This document shows, piece after piece, positions 1-5,828 of a DNA stretch of 5,828 bases. Below the pieces are notes generated by a model. The model saw only the letters and a list, made by a program, of their open reading frames with translations. It ran no database searches and was not told where the DNA came from. The translations under genes were made by a program, and so were the position numbers. This stretch comes from Frankiaceae bacterium. Its GTDB lineage: Bacteria > Actinomycetota > Actinomycetes > JAVEEJ01. The first letter of the stretch is position 1. Each line of letters begins with the position of its first letter. The stretch lies in NCBI GenBank assembly GCA_030840515.1, contig JAVEEJ010000288.1, positions 1 to 5,828 on the forward strand. The letters run 5' to 3'.

Positions 1-2
1 GC

Positions 3-656
3 ATGCTTGCCCTCACCGCCTCGCTCGCCGCCTGCGCGGGCAGCAAGGCGAACAACGACGCGAAGGGCACATCGCCCACCCCCACCCCGACCGTCGCGGC
101 GAAGGTGTTCACGGAGGCCCAGGCGAAGTCCGCCCTGCTGGTCGCCTCCGACGTGCCTTCGGGCTACCAGGTGGACAGCGAGTACACCCACGACGACCTC
201 CCGGGGGGCTGCCCCGCGTACGACGCGGCGGTGGCCGCCCAGACAAGCGCCGCGCCGACCTGGGTGGTGGCCAGCTACGGCAAGGGCGACACCGACTTCT
301 CAGTAGATGAGGAGATCGCCGTCTTCACCGATGCCGCTGAGGCTGCCGCGACGCTGCAGACGCTCACCTCGGCCTACGCCACGTGCGGCGAGTGGAAGGT
401 CAGTGCCGGCGGCCTCACGGGAACCATCAAGATCACCCCGTCGAGCGCGCCCAGCCTTGGCGAGGGTGCGCAGAAGTACCTGTTCGAGGGTGCCGCAGGC
501 GGCGACTCGTTCAAGGGGGAGCAGTACGTCGTGCAGGTGGGCAACGCGCTGGTCTACGTGGATGAGGGTGGCGGCAGCGACTTCCACGACGACCCGGCGC
601 TCGACCTACCGGGCCTGACCGCGACCCTGGCGGCGCGGCTCAACCAGCAGGCGTGA
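3..656 (+). CDS. Predicted secreted lipoprotein, paralogue 1 (5' end probably outside window)
   Basis: This is a putative lipoprotein of unknown function. Read from the ATG at 3, the protein is 217 residues and opens with a hydrophobic stretch ending in the lipobox LAAC, with Cys11 as the likely lipidated residue. Only ten residues precede that Cys and there is no basic n-region, so the true start is probably upstream of the window and this entry is 5'-partial. A Pro/Thr linker (about 24-30) follows, then a globular domain of about 175 residues. Two cysteines (Cys70 in PGGC, Cys128 before GEW) match cysteines in the lipoprotein encoded at 941-1600 and could form an extracytoplasmic disulfide. 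Shared landmarks are ASDVPSGY, VASY..GD, SVDEE, GNALV and DDP..DL. By eye the two proteins are roughly one-third identical. I do not recognise a named family; a sensor-like or ligand-binding cell-surface role is only a guess. A strong hairpin begins 6 bases after the stop. Confidence 0.8.
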   Translation: MLALTASLAACAGSKANNDAKGTSPTPTPTVAAKVFTEAQAKSALLVASDVPSGYQVDSEYTHDDLPGGCPAYDAAVAAQTSAAPTWVVASYGKGDTDFSVDEEIAVFTDAAEAAATLQTLTSAYATCGEWKVSAGGLTGTIKITPSSAPSLGEGAQKYLFEGAAGGDSFKGEQYVVQVGNALVYVDEGGGSDFHDDPALDLPGLTATLAARLNQQA

Positions 657-661
657 TCGCT

Positions 662-696
662 CGTCGACCAGCGCGGGTCAGAAGCGCTGGTTGACG
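662..696 (+). terminator. Candidate intrinsic terminator hairpin of lipoprotein 1
   Basis: Arms 662-674 and 684-696 form a 13-bp GC-rich stem around a 9-base loop (675-683). The only non-Watson-Crick position is G666 with T692, which is a G-U pair in plus-strand RNA but a C-A mismatch in minus-strand RNA; this fits a plus-strand role. It starts 6 bases after the lipoprotein stop. No T-run follows, but many actinobacterial terminators lack one. It overlaps the 3' end and stop codon (678-680) of the minus-strand small gene. Confidence 0.6.
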
Positions 697-914
697 TTGC
701 GCAGCCAGGCGCGGGCACGGGCCGTGGCGTGCCTGCGCTCGGCCCGGAGGTCCAGCGCGCGACCGGCGGAGGCGGGGACCGAGCCCTCCCTGCGGTCGAG
801 CCGACGGGCGACGCCGGACGCCACCCAGTAAGGACTCCAGACACCAAGTAGCAGCAGGATCAGCGTCACGACGACGACCGCGACGACCAGACCGAACAGC
901 GCCAGCAAGGCCAT
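678..914 (-). CDS. Small single-pass membrane protein, hypothetical
   Basis: This 78-residue protein has ATG at 914-912 and TGA at 680-678. Residues 2-25 form one strongly hydrophobic helix rich in Leu and Val, followed by WSPYW and then an Arg-rich tail with at least a dozen arginines. By the positive-inside rule the tail would be cytoplasmic. Counting codons by hand, only about 9 of 78 end in A or T, which is typical of real coding in such a genome and argues against a shadow frame. The C-terminal tail could form amphipathic helix. The gene is tail-to-tail with lipoprotein 1 and head-to-head with lipoprotein 2, whose start is only 26 bases away. No good ribosome-binding site is visible upstream of the ATG. 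I do not recognise a family. It may be a leaderless message or have a different start; function is unknown. Confidence 0.62.
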   Translation of the reverse strand: MALLALFGLVVAVVVVTLILLLLGVWSPYWVASGVARRLDRREGSVPASAGRALDLRAERRHATARARAWLRNVNQRF

Positions 915-929
915 GCGTTGAGGCTAGAC

Positions 930-934
930 GGAGG
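930..934 (+). promoter_or_regulatory. Ribosome-binding site that decides the start of lipoprotein 2
   Basis: A perfect GGAGG lies at 930-934. It touches the ATG at 935 with no spacer, which is unusable, but sits 6 bases before an in-frame GTG at 941, which is close to ideal. This favours GTG 941 as the start. Confidence 0.75.
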
Positions 935-940
935 ATGCAC

Positions 941-1600
941 GTGAAGCGACGGGTTGTGCTGGCTGTTGCCGTGTCTGCGGCCGTGGCCTTGATGACGGCC
1001 GGCTGCTCCAGTGGCAAGGCGAAGCCGGCGGCCGTCACAGGTCCCACGTACACGCCCACCCAGGCAAGTGCCGCAGTCATCCTCGCGACCGACCTGCCGA
1101 CTGGCTACGCGAAAGACCCGGGCTACCGCCACGACCCGGTGCCCGGCGGTTGCGCCGCCGTCGACGCGGTGCTGAAGACGGACAGCCAGCTCGCACCCAG
1201 CTACTCCGTCGCGAGCTACCGCAACGGCGACTCGCAGAGCTCGGTCGACCACGAGGTCGCCCTCTATGCCACGCCGGCGGCGGCCGCCGCTCAGTTCGAC
1301 GCGCTGATCAAGGCGCTGAAGGCGTGTCCTTCCTGGAGCATCAGCCTCGGCGGCGCAACCGCGACGCTGAGCCTCACGCCCAGCCGGCCGGACGTGATCG
1401 GCAAGCGGTCCGCCGTGCTGGACCTGAAGGTCGACTCGGCAGCTGAAAAGTTCCGCGGCCGCGAGGTTCTCGCGGTGTCCGGCAACGCGCTCGTCTCGCT
1501 GGCGGAGAGCGGGCCTGCGGGCAGCAACGACGACCCCAGGATCGACCTGCTCACCTTGACGACAAAGCTCGTCCAGCGGCTGCGGGCGCAGGCCGGCTGA
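941..1600 (+). CDS. Predicted secreted lipoprotein, paralogue 2
   Basis: This is a complete putative lipoprotein of 219 residues from GTG 941, chosen because GGAGG lies 6 bases before it; ATG 935 would add only two residues. The signal is a KRR n-region, a hydrophobic core (about 5-19) and the lipobox TAGC, with Cys22 as the lipidation site, so the mature protein should sit on the outer face of the membrane. A short Ser/Gly/Pro/Thr linker leads into a domain matching lipoprotein 1: ATDLPTGY, HDPVPGGC (Cys71), VASYRNGD, SVDHE, ACPSW (Cys129), GNALV and NDDP. Conservation of both cysteines with their surroundings suggests a disulfide-stabilised fold. No catalytic motif is visible and I cannot name the family. 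Function is unknown. The gene ends 25 bases from the convergent desaturase gene and is not part of the carotenoid operon. Confidence 0.88.
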   Translation: MKRRVVLAVAVSAAVALMTAGCSSGKAKPAAVTGPTYTPTQASAAVILATDLPTGYAKDPGYRHDPVPGGCAAVDAVLKTDSQLAPSYSVASYRNGDSQSSVDHEVALYATPAAAAAQFDALIKALKACPSWSISLGGATATLSLTPSRPDVIGKRSAVLDLKVDSAAEKFRGREVLAVSGNALVSLAESGPAGSNDDPRIDLLTLTTKLVQRLRAQAG

Positions 1601-1603
1601 CGG

Positions 1604-1624
1604 CGGCTGGGCAAACGGCAGTCG
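1604..1624. terminator. Weak hairpin in the convergent junction
   Basis: A 6-bp stem (1604-1609 with 1619-1624, one G-U pair) with a 9-base loop lies between the stops of the two convergent genes. An outer imperfect 8-bp stem (1591-1598 with 1629-1636) could enclose it and covers both stop codons. This might serve as a modest two-way terminator, but stems this short are common by chance at this GC content. Confidence 0.3.
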
Positions 1625-1625
1625 G

Positions 1626-3092
1626 CTAGGCCGGTCCCACCAGGTCGGCCACGATCGCCGCCGAGAGGATCACCAGCGGGAGACCACCGCCGGGGTGTGC
1701 CGAACCGCCGACCAGGAACAACCCGGGCACCGGTGAGCGGTTGGCCGGGCGCAGGAAGGCCGAGCGGGCGCCGTTGCTCGACGTGCCGTAGATCGCGCCG
1801 CCGGGGGAGCAGCTGTCCCGCTCGATGTCGGCGGGCGTGCGGACCCGTCGTACTCGCACCCTCGTGCGCACGTCGTGGCCGCGCTCGGCGAGCAGCGAGA
1901 GGACGCGGTCGGCGTATGCCTGCGCCATCCCGGGCGCGTCCCAGTCGACCTCTCCCTGGCGCGGGGCGTTGACGAGCACGAACCACGACTCGCTGTCGTC
2001 ATCGGGCCGCAGCGCCGCGTCATCCGGCGCGGAGATGTAGATGGCCGGGTCGTCGACGACACGTCCGTCACGCAGCGCGTCGAACTCCGCGTCGTAGTCG
2101 GCGGGGAAGAGCACCGTGTGGTGACGCAGGCCTGCGGTGCGACCGGAGAGCCCGAGGAGCAGGACGAAGGCCGAGTACGACGGCGTCGCGCGACGGATCC
2201 GCCGAAGCAGCGCAGGTCGGGGGAGGAGGCGGTCGTAGAGGGTGGAGGCGTCGACCCCGGAGACCACGACGTCGGCAGGGAGCACCTCTCCCGAAGCCAG
2301 CCGGACGCCGCTGACCCGGGATCCCTCGGTCAGCACCTGTGCCACGGAGGTGTCGCACCGGATCCGAGCACCGCACTCCTGCGCGCGCTCCGCGGTCGCT
2401 TCGGCGATGCGGCGCAGGCCACCCGGCACATACCAGGCGCCGAAGGCCTGCTCGACGTAAGGGACGCAGGCCAGTGCCGCCGGTGCCCGTCGCGGGTCGG
2501 AGCCTGAGTAGGTGGCGTAGCGGTCGAGCAGCATCTGCAGCCGTGGGTCGCGGAGGTAGCCGCTGCCGAGTTCGCGCAGCGAGGACCAGGGGGCCACCGT
2601 CCGGACGTCCCGTGGTCGGCGGATCGCCATCCGGGCCATGGCTGCCACGCCCTCGAGAGGCGCCTCCACGAAGTCGCGCCGGGTGGCCTCCCAGATGGCG
2701 GAGGCCCGCTGCATGAGCCTGGTCCAGTCCGCCCCGGCATCGCCGCCGAGCGCAGCCGAGAGGGCGCGTTCGACGTCGACCGGTCCGGTGGCCGGCAGAT
2801 CGAGCCGTGTCCCGTCGGCGAACCTGTAGTGCGCGATCGGCTGGATCGCGGCGAGGTCGAGCACCTTCTCCACTGGCTTGCCTGTCTTGCGGAACAGGTC
2901 ACGCAGGGTCTGCGGGATGGTCAGCACCGAGGGGCCGGTGTCCCAGGAGAAGCCCGCTTCGGTGTGCCAGCCGAGCTTGCCTCCGACAGTGGCGGCCTGC
3001 TCGAGGACCACGACCTCGTGCTTGAGCCGGGCCAGCCTGGCCGCGGCTGCGAGGCCTCCCATGCCCGCGCCGATCACGACGACCCGGCTCAC
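1626..3092 (-). CDS. Carotenoid desaturase, CrtI/CrtD family (phytoene desaturase-like)
   Basis: This is a predicted FAD-dependent flavoprotein that introduces double bonds into a carotenoid backbone. It is 488 residues, normal for the CrtI family. An N-terminal Rossmann dinucleotide-binding site is clear: GAGMGG at 8-13 with the acidic Glu31 ending the second strand, then GGK at 37-39 and DTGPS at 51-55, typical of CrtI-type enzymes. The middle carries WYVPGG, the usual substrate-domain signature. The C-terminal FAD signature is GGSAHPGGGLP (about 462-472). Classical four-step CrtI enzymes usually read HPGAG with IPG here, so this variant looks closer to CrtD-type 3,4-desaturases, but that is recall rather than a computed tree. 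The start is GTG 3092, which overlaps the glycosyltransferase stop as GTGA and has GGAG 7 bases upstream; longer in-frame extensions would run through the neighbouring gene. It is the last gene of the operon. Ordinary phytoene desaturase remains possible. Confidence 0.9.
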   Translation of the reverse strand: MSRVVVIGAGMGGLAAAARLARLKHEVVVLEQAATVGGKLGWHTEAGFSWDTGPSVLTIPQTLRDLFRKTGKPVEKVLDLAAIQPIAHYRFADGTRLDLPATGPVDVERALSAALGGDAGADWTRLMQRASAIWEATRRDFVEAPLEGVAAMARMAIRRPRDVRTVAPWSSLRELGSGYLRDPRLQMLLDRYATYSGSDPRRAPAALACVPYVEQAFGAWYVPGGLRRIAEATAERAQECGARIRCDTSVAQVLTEGSRVSGVRLASGEVLPADVVVSGVDASTLYDRLLPRPALLRRIRRATPSYSAFVLLLGLSGRTAGLRHHTVLFPADYDAEFDALRDGRVVDDPAIYISAPDDAALRPDDDSESWFVLVNAPRQGEVDWDAPGMAQAYADRVLSLLAERGHDVRTRVRVRRVRTPADIERDSCSPGGAIYGTSSNGARSAFLRPANRSPVPGLFLVGGSAHPGGGLPLVILSAAIVADLVGPA

Positions 3093-4195
3093 TGCCTGGC
3101 TCCGGCGAGGATCGGCCTGCCCTTCCAGGTGAGCCGGCCGCGGCGGTGGTCGAGGACCGATGCCACGACGAGCCAGCCGAACAGCAGCACCGACACCGGG
3201 TGGAGCAGCGCGTCGATCCGCCGCCCTCCGGTGCGCCCCGCCGCCGACCACCGACCGACCACACCGAGCCCGTAGGCGATGCCGGCGGCCTTCCCCCGGC
3301 CGGCGCCAAGAGCGGCGAGCGGCGCGATGTAGAGGGCGATCAGCAGCAGCGCGACAGCGAGGCCACGGCCGGGAGAGCCGAACGCGGTCCACAGCGACTT
3401 GGCGTATCCGGCGCGCAGCTCACGCCACCCGCTGTACATGCGGCAGCGCGCGAGGGCGGAGCCGTCGGCGAAGCCACCGCGAACGCCGCTCGCCCGGAGT
3501 CGGCGCGCGAGCGCGATGTCGTCGAGCACCTCGTCGCGCACCGCGAGGTGACCGCCGGCGGCCCGGTAGAGCGCAGCGTCGACGGCGAGCAGCTGGCCGT
3601 TGGCTGCGGCGAGCGAGAGCCGAGGTGAGCGCTCGGCGCGACGCAGCGGCAGGAACGTCAGCCACGACCACTGCAGCAGCGGCTGCACGAGTCGCTCCGC
3701 CCAGCTGCAGGCCCGTTGGCGCGGGTAGGGCGAGACGAAGCCCAGGTCGTTCGAGCGCAGCAGCGCCACAGTGCGCGCGATGCCGTCGGGTGCGAGTACG
3801 ACGTCGGCGTCGAGGAAGACCAGCACGTCACCTGACGCGGCGTCGGCTAGCTGCTGGCAGGCGAACGGCTTGCCCAGCCAGCCGTCGGGCAGCGGCGCTC
3901 CGACCAGCAGCCGCGCCCCAGGCAGCTCACGGAGGACGACCTCGGCTGTGCCGTCGGTCGACCCGTCGTCGAGCACCAGCAGCTCGCCATCGCTGATGCC
4001 GGTCTGCTCGTGCAGTGCACGAAGACACGGCACGACGCGGTGCGCTTCGTCGCGGACCGGCAGCAGAACGGAGACCCGTTCGGTGACCTGCCCCGCAGGC
4101 TCCGCGGGTGGGCGTCGCATCAGGTGCCCGTTGACGAGCGTCTGCCAGGTGAGCAGCGCGAGGATCACCACAACGGCGTCGAGCGTGAACGTCAC
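3089..4195 (-). CDS. Membrane family 2 glycosyltransferase, CruG/CrtQ-like
   Basis: This is a predicted GT-A glycosyltransferase that would transfer a sugar from a nucleotide donor to a membrane lipid, here most likely a hydroxylated carotenoid. It has 368 residues. Residues 5-23 are an N-terminal membrane anchor. The catalytic domain shows VSVLLPVRDE (41-50), DDGS (76-79), GWLGKPFAC (105-113), the metal-binding DAD (129-131), ANGQ (198-201), the acidic EVLDD (222-226, probable catalytic base region) and RMY (252-254). Two or three C-terminal membrane segments follow, and the protein closes with TWKGRPI, a common ending in this membrane GT2 group. The start is GTG 4195, overlapping the CruF-like stop by 4 bases; the open frame extends further upstream but only over that gene. 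No clear ribosome-binding site precedes it, so translation is probably coupled. Carotenoid as acceptor is inferred from the neighbours; the sugar is unknown. Confidence 0.88.
   Translation of the reverse strand: MTFTLDAVVVILALLTWQTLVNGHLMRRPPAEPAGQVTERVSVLLPVRDEAHRVVPCLRALHEQTGISDGELLVLDDGSTDGTAEVVLRELPGARLLVGAPLPDGWLGKPFACQQLADAASGDVLVFLDADVVLAPDGIARTVALLRSNDLGFVSPYPRQRACSWAERLVQPLLQWSWLTFLPLRRAERSPRLSLAAANGQLLAVDAALYRAAGGHLAVRDEVLDDIALARRLRASGVRGGFADGSALARCRMYSGWRELRAGYAKSLWTAFGSPGRGLAVALLLIALYIAPLAALGAGRGKAAGIAYGLGVVGRWSAAGRTGGRRIDALLHPVSVLLFGWLVVASVLDHRRGRLTWKGRPILAGARQ
3100..3103 (-). promoter_or_regulatory. Ribosome-binding site of the CrtI/CrtD-type desaturase
   Basis: GGAG on the minus strand, 7 bases before GTG 3092 and inside the end of the glycosyltransferase gene. 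It fixes the desaturase start and shows that the longer in-frame extension is not translated. Confidence 0.7.
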
Positions 4196-4971
4196 GGTGC
4201 TCGTCGGGAGGTCACCGAGACGAGCAGCGGGATGCCGACCAACGCCATGGCCACGCCGCCCCACAAGGCAACGGCGTGCTCGTCGAAGAACGCGAGGAAG
4301 GCGAGCGTGGATGACAGCCAGGTCCACACCCACAACGTCAACGGCGCGGCGTCCTCGGCGCGGTGCCGCGGAAGGACGGACAGCAGGGTCATCAGCACGA
4401 GGGAGACGCCGAGCCACCCGAGGTAGTTGGTGACGGGTACGGCGTCCACTCCCGGCAGGTGCGGGCTCGGATGGGTCCATCGCCAATGGCCCGCTTCGGT
4501 CATCTGCGGGTCGAGGAACAGGTCCCAGCTGGCGAGCGCCCAGGCACCGACGAGCACCTCGGCGCGACGGCTGCGGGTGAGCCGCCGGGCCACAAGCAGT
4601 GAGGGGTAGGCCATCATCGCCCAGGCCAGCGGGACGACAACGGGGACACCGTCGACCAGTGAGCCCAGCGAGTCGCCGTACTCGTAGTCCCCGAACGGGT
4701 AGCCCGTGTGCACCCCGATGGTCTCGGCGGCCAGACCGACACCGACGGCGAGGAGCAGGTAGCCGAGCGCCCAGGCCCAGCCCCGCCAGAAGGCGGCGTG
4801 CAGCGCGGACGCAGCGGCGAAGGTCGCCACGATCGCCACCGTGAGCTGGTCGCGCCGGTCGCCGTGCACCAGTGGGTAGGCGATCTCGAGGCCGACGACC
4901 GCCAAGGTGAACAGCCAGACTGTGGCGCGCGCGAGCGGGGTGGGACCACGGGACCATCCGGACGCGCGCAC
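4192..4971 (-). CDS. cruF: CruF-like carotenoid hydratase (carotenoid biosynthesis integral membrane protein)
   Basis: This is a predicted integral membrane protein of the CruF/DUF422 family, whose characterised members add water across the C1',2' double bond of an acyclic carotenoid end to give a tertiary hydroxyl. It has 259 residues with about seven or eight hydrophobic segments (roughly 18-36, 44-61, 66-83, 108-128, 138-154, 180-199, 211-229, 232-254). Family-like polar motifs sit between them: AETIGVHTGYPFGDYEY (81-97), WDLFLDPQM (149-157), AGHWRW (160-165) and VPVTNYLGW (178-186). Their acidic and His residues are candidates for the active site. The start is GTG 4971, 9 bases after the upstream oxidoreductase stop, and no strong ribosome-binding site is seen, so coupling is likely. 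The adjoining glycosyltransferase would act on the hydroxyl this enzyme supports, as with the cyanobacterial CruF/CruG pair. The exact substrate (lycopene, gamma-carotene or a C50 precursor) cannot be read from sequence. Confidence 0.87.
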   Translation of the reverse strand: MRASGWSRGPTPLARATVWLFTLAVVGLEIAYPLVHGDRRDQLTVAIVATFAAASALHAAFWRGWAWALGYLLLAVGVGLAAETIGVHTGYPFGDYEYGDSLGSLVDGVPVVVPLAWAMMAYPSLLVARRLTRSRRAEVLVGAWALASWDLFLDPQMTEAGHWRWTHPSPHLPGVDAVPVTNYLGWLGVSLVLMTLLSVLPRHRAEDAAPLTLWVWTWLSSTLAFLAFFDEHAVALWGGVAMALVGIPLLVSVTSRRAP

Positions 4972-4980
4972 AGGCGAAGC

Positions 4981-5828
4981 CTAGGGAGCCGGTCGGCGGA
5001 GCACGCGCGCGAGCGGCGTCGGGCGCCGGTCACGTAGCAGCACCTGGGCCGCTGACCGGCCGCTGGCGCCGAACACCCCGCCGCCGGGATGGGTGGAGGC
5101 GCCGCACAGGTAGACGCCAGGGACCGGCGCGCGGTAGCCGGACCATCCGGGCAGCGGCCGCAGCGCGAACATCGAGTCCAGCCCCATCTCCACATGCATG
5201 ACGTTGCCGCGCAGCAGGCCCAGTTCGCGTTCGAGGTCGTGCGGCGACTGGACCAGCACGTGCTCGACGTGTTGCGAGAACCCGGGGGAGGCCCTGTCGA
5301 GCTGTGCCATGACGCCGTCGATCACCGCCGCCTCGTCGAAGTCCGCGTCGTAGTGGTGCCACTGCGCCCAGGCCGTGGTCAGGTGGTGGCCGGCCGGGGC
5401 GAGCGAGGGGTCGAAGGCGGTGTGCGGCATGACGAGCAGCGGCGGGTCCTTCGGGATCTCCTTGGCCAGGTAGTCGCCGTACGCGCGGCCGAGCTGGGAG
5501 CGGTCGCGAACCAGCAGCTGCATCGCGGCGGACGGCAGCGCCAGCGGTGCGGTGGACGCGATGCGCACCGGGACGCCGACGCCGTTGCCCACCCTCACCC
5601 GCTCGGCGGCGGCCTCGTCGCCGAGCAGGCGCGCCGTGACGACGGCATGGGTGCCGGACAGGACCGCGCGGGTCGCGATGACCTCGCCGGAGGCGAGCTT
5701 GACGGCGCTCGCGCTGCCCCCGCTGGCTTCGATGGAGGTGGCCGCGTCGCCGAGTCGGATGGTGCCGCCCAGCTCGCGGAAGCGGCGGCCCAGTGACTCG
5801 GAGAGCTCACCGCTTCCACCGATCGGTC
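4981..5828 (-). CDS. CrtO/CrtI-superfamily FAD oxidoreductase, C-terminal part (cut by right edge)
   Basis: This is the C-terminal 281 residues of a phytoene dehydrogenase-related flavoprotein; the N-terminal FAD-binding half and the start lie beyond 5828. I translated the frame to the window edge and it stays open throughout. The visible part begins PIGGSGEL (residues 1-8 of the fragment), the conserved segment before the second FAD-binding strand, continues with LASGEV and AVLSG, and ends with VYLCGASTHPGGG (about 238-250) and VFGASG. That ending resembles CrtO-type carotenoid ketolases and related oxidoreductases more than desaturases, which usually carry a proline soon after HPG(A/G)G. 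In Deinococcus, as I recall, crtO lies near cruF, which supports a carotenoid role. It is the first gene of this operon visible here, and its TAG (4983-4981) is 9 bases from the CruF-like start. It could instead be a desaturase or a non-carotenoid FAD oxidoreductase. Confidence 0.85.
   Translation of the reverse strand, partial: PIGGSGELSESLGRRFRELGGTIRLGDAATSIEASGGSASAVKLASGEVIATRAVLSGTHAVVTARLLGDEAAAERVRVGNGVGVPVRIASTAPLALPSAAMQLLVRDRSQLGRAYGDYLAKEIPKDPPLLVMPHTAFDPSLAPAGHHLTTAWAQWHHYDADFDEAAVIDGVMAQLDRASPGFSQHVEHVLVQSPHDLERELGLLRGNVMHVEMGLDSMFALRPLPGWSGYRAPVPGVYLCGASTHPGGGVFGASGRSAAQVLLRDRRPTPLARVLRRPAP

Noticed and set aside
691..696. TTGACG resembling a -35 promoter box
   Set aside because: No matching -10 element follows at 16-18 bases, and the hexamer is part of the hairpin's right arm.
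640..1080. 146-residue minus-strand frame and the related frame at 866-1252
   Set aside because: They overlap lipoprotein 2 and the small membrane protein in other frames and lack coherent domains.
1875..2507. 210-residue open frame on the plus strand
   Set aside because: It is antisense to the desaturase and shows no recognisable motif, signal or ribosome-binding site.
1626..3392. Reading the desaturase as a 588-residue protein from 3392
   Set aside because: The extra 100 residues overlap the glycosyltransferase's C-terminus, while GTG 3092 has GGAG at good spacing and places the Rossmann motif at residue 8, as usual for the family.
3160..3996. 278-residue open frame on the plus strand, very rich in Arg and Ala
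   Set aside because: It is antisense to the glycosyltransferase; the Arg/Ala composition is typical of a shadow frame.
3089..4957. Reading the glycosyltransferase as a 622-residue protein from ATG 4957
   Set aside because: The extra 254 residues are Arg/Pro-rich and overlap the CruF-like gene, which has convincing membrane segments and motifs. GTG 4195 at the GTGA overlap is the sensible start.
5089..5796. 235-residue open frame on the plus strand
   Set aside because: It lies wholly antisense to the CrtO-like oxidoreductase, whose frame carries clear family motifs. Long antisense frames are expected at this GC content.

Overview
The window looks like chromosomal DNA of a high-GC actinobacterium (Actinomycetota). 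The evidence is very GC-rich coding with G/C-ending codons, frequent GTG starts, 4-bp GTGA gene overlaps, lipoproteins with short lipobox signals, and gene families common in pigmented actinobacteria. I cannot place it below phylum level. No RNA genes, mobile elements, CRISPR arrays or integration sites were seen.

Left part (1-1600, mostly + strand): two paralogous predicted lipoproteins. The first is cut by the left edge and the second is complete. A small single-pass membrane protein lies between them on the opposite strand. A strong 13-bp hairpin follows the first lipoprotein and is a good terminator candidate. Neither lipoprotein matches a family I can name with confidence.

Right part (1626-5828, all - strand): four tightly packed genes read right to left. 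They are (1) the C-terminal 281 residues of a CrtO/CrtI-superfamily FAD oxidoreductase, cut by the right edge; (2) a CruF-like carotenoid hydratase membrane protein; (3) a membrane-anchored family 2 glycosyltransferase resembling CruG/CrtQ; and (4) a complete CrtI/CrtD-type carotenoid desaturase. Genes 1 and 2 are 9 bp apart, and genes 2/3 and 3/4 overlap by 4 bp, so this is very probably one operon whose promoter lies beyond the right edge.

Taken together the operon reads as the late, tailoring half of a carotenoid pathway: desaturation, hydration of an acyclic end group, sugar attachment, and possibly ketolation or another oxidation. The expected product is a polar, glycosylated membrane carotenoid, either myxol/deinoxanthin-like or an acyclic C50 type. 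Early genes (crtE, crtB, any cyclase or lycopene elongase) are not in the window. The combination is recognisable rather than wholly new; the exact product cannot be told from this sequence.
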